This document shows positions 6,675 through 6,758 of a stretch of DNA of 6,758 nt, in pieces. The notes under the pieces were generated by a model. That model did no database searches. It worked only from the letters and a program-made list of their open reading frames with translations, and was not told where the DNA came from. The stretch lies in the NCBI GenBank assembly GCA_020058965.1, contig JAGVCY010000123.1, positions 1 through 6,758 of the forward strand, written 5' to 3'. The stretch is from Candidatus Omnitrophota bacterium (lineage in GTDB: Bacteria; Omnitrophota; Gorgyraeia; 2-02-FULL-51-18; JAGOUK01). Each line of letters begins with the position of its first letter. Positions within the stretch are counted from its first letter, which is position 1. The position numbers were made by a program, and so were the translations under genes.

Positions 6675-6680
6675 CTCCTC
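6675..6680 (-). promoter_or_regulatory. Strong Shine-Dalgarno site displaced from pabB
   Basis: GAGGAG on the minus strand is well spaced for the GTG at 6668 but too far (29 bases) from the pabB ATG at 6645. No ATG, GTG or TTG in the pabB frame follows it before 6645, so it cannot serve a longer pabB directly. Confidence 0.5.
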
Positions 6681-6719
6681 TACCAAGTGAGGCTCGGCCC
6701 GCGGGTAGACATATCAGTC

Positions 6720-6758
6720 TTCGTAGGACTTCTGGGAGGCCGAGGCGTCCCCGCCGAG
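6720..6758. repeat. Second, partial copy of the intergenic repeat, running off the right edge
   Basis: Bases 6721-6758 match 2581-2618 in the same orientation at 34 of 38 positions, and the last 22 are identical. Similarity stops just left of 6720, so the outer inverted arm seen at 2557-2579 is absent here or replaced. The rest of the copy lies beyond the window. As with the first copy, it sits in the non-coding region upstream of a minus-strand gene start (pabB), 75 bases before its ATG. The match far exceeds chance and shows that the unit is dispersed in this genome. Confidence 0.8.

Noticed and set aside
6714..6730. Small palindrome AGTC...GACT near the right edge
   Set aside because: Only four pairs around a seven-base loop; too weak to call an operator.

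Overview
The window carries five protein-coding genes, all on the minus strand and tightly packed. Nothing on the plus strand looks like a real gene. Read in the direction of transcription (from high to low coordinates) the order is pabB, pabC, purH, folC, mnmE. mnmE runs off the left edge and loses its C-terminus. GC content looks moderately high by eye (upper fifties per cent), and starts mostly carry GGAG-type Shine-Dalgarno sites. This is a bacterium, but the lineage cannot be fixed from the sequence. The gene order and moderate protein divergence would suit an uncultivated Gram-negative lineage such as Omnitrophota or Elusimicrobiota; that is a guess.

Layout. 6646-6758 is the 5' region of the cluster. 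It holds the start of a repeat that continues beyond the window, a strong ribosome binding site in front of an eight-codon mini-ORF, and a -10-like hexamer. pabB (5116-6645) makes aminodeoxychorismate, and pabC (4308-5198 or from 5162) releases p-aminobenzoate. The two reading frames overlap by 47 to 83 bases. purH (2709-4274) follows after 33 bases. Between purH and folC lies a 146-base element (2557-2702) bounded by 26-base inverted arms; part of it recurs at 6720-6758. folC (1237-2547) and mnmE (1-1240) overlap by four bases (ATGA).

How the genes fit together. All five products make or use folate. PabB and PabC make the p-aminobenzoate moiety. FolC joins glutamate to dihydropteroate and extends the glutamate tail. 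PurH spends 10-formyl-tetrahydrofolate in the last two steps of IMP synthesis. MnmE uses methylene-tetrahydrofolate as one-carbon donor for wobble-uridine modification of tRNA. The cluster reads as a one-carbon operon rather than a random set of housekeeping genes. The amidotransferase partner of PabB (PabA/TrpG) and the partner of MnmE (MnmG) are not in the window.

The least ordinary parts are non-coding or at gene joints: the repeat element with competing hairpins between purH and folC, its second copy upstream of pabB, the mini-ORF at the pabB start, the pabB/pabC overlap, and an alanine in PabB where E. coli PabB has its catalytic lysine. I see no tRNA, rRNA, CRISPR array, transposase, prophage or defence gene.
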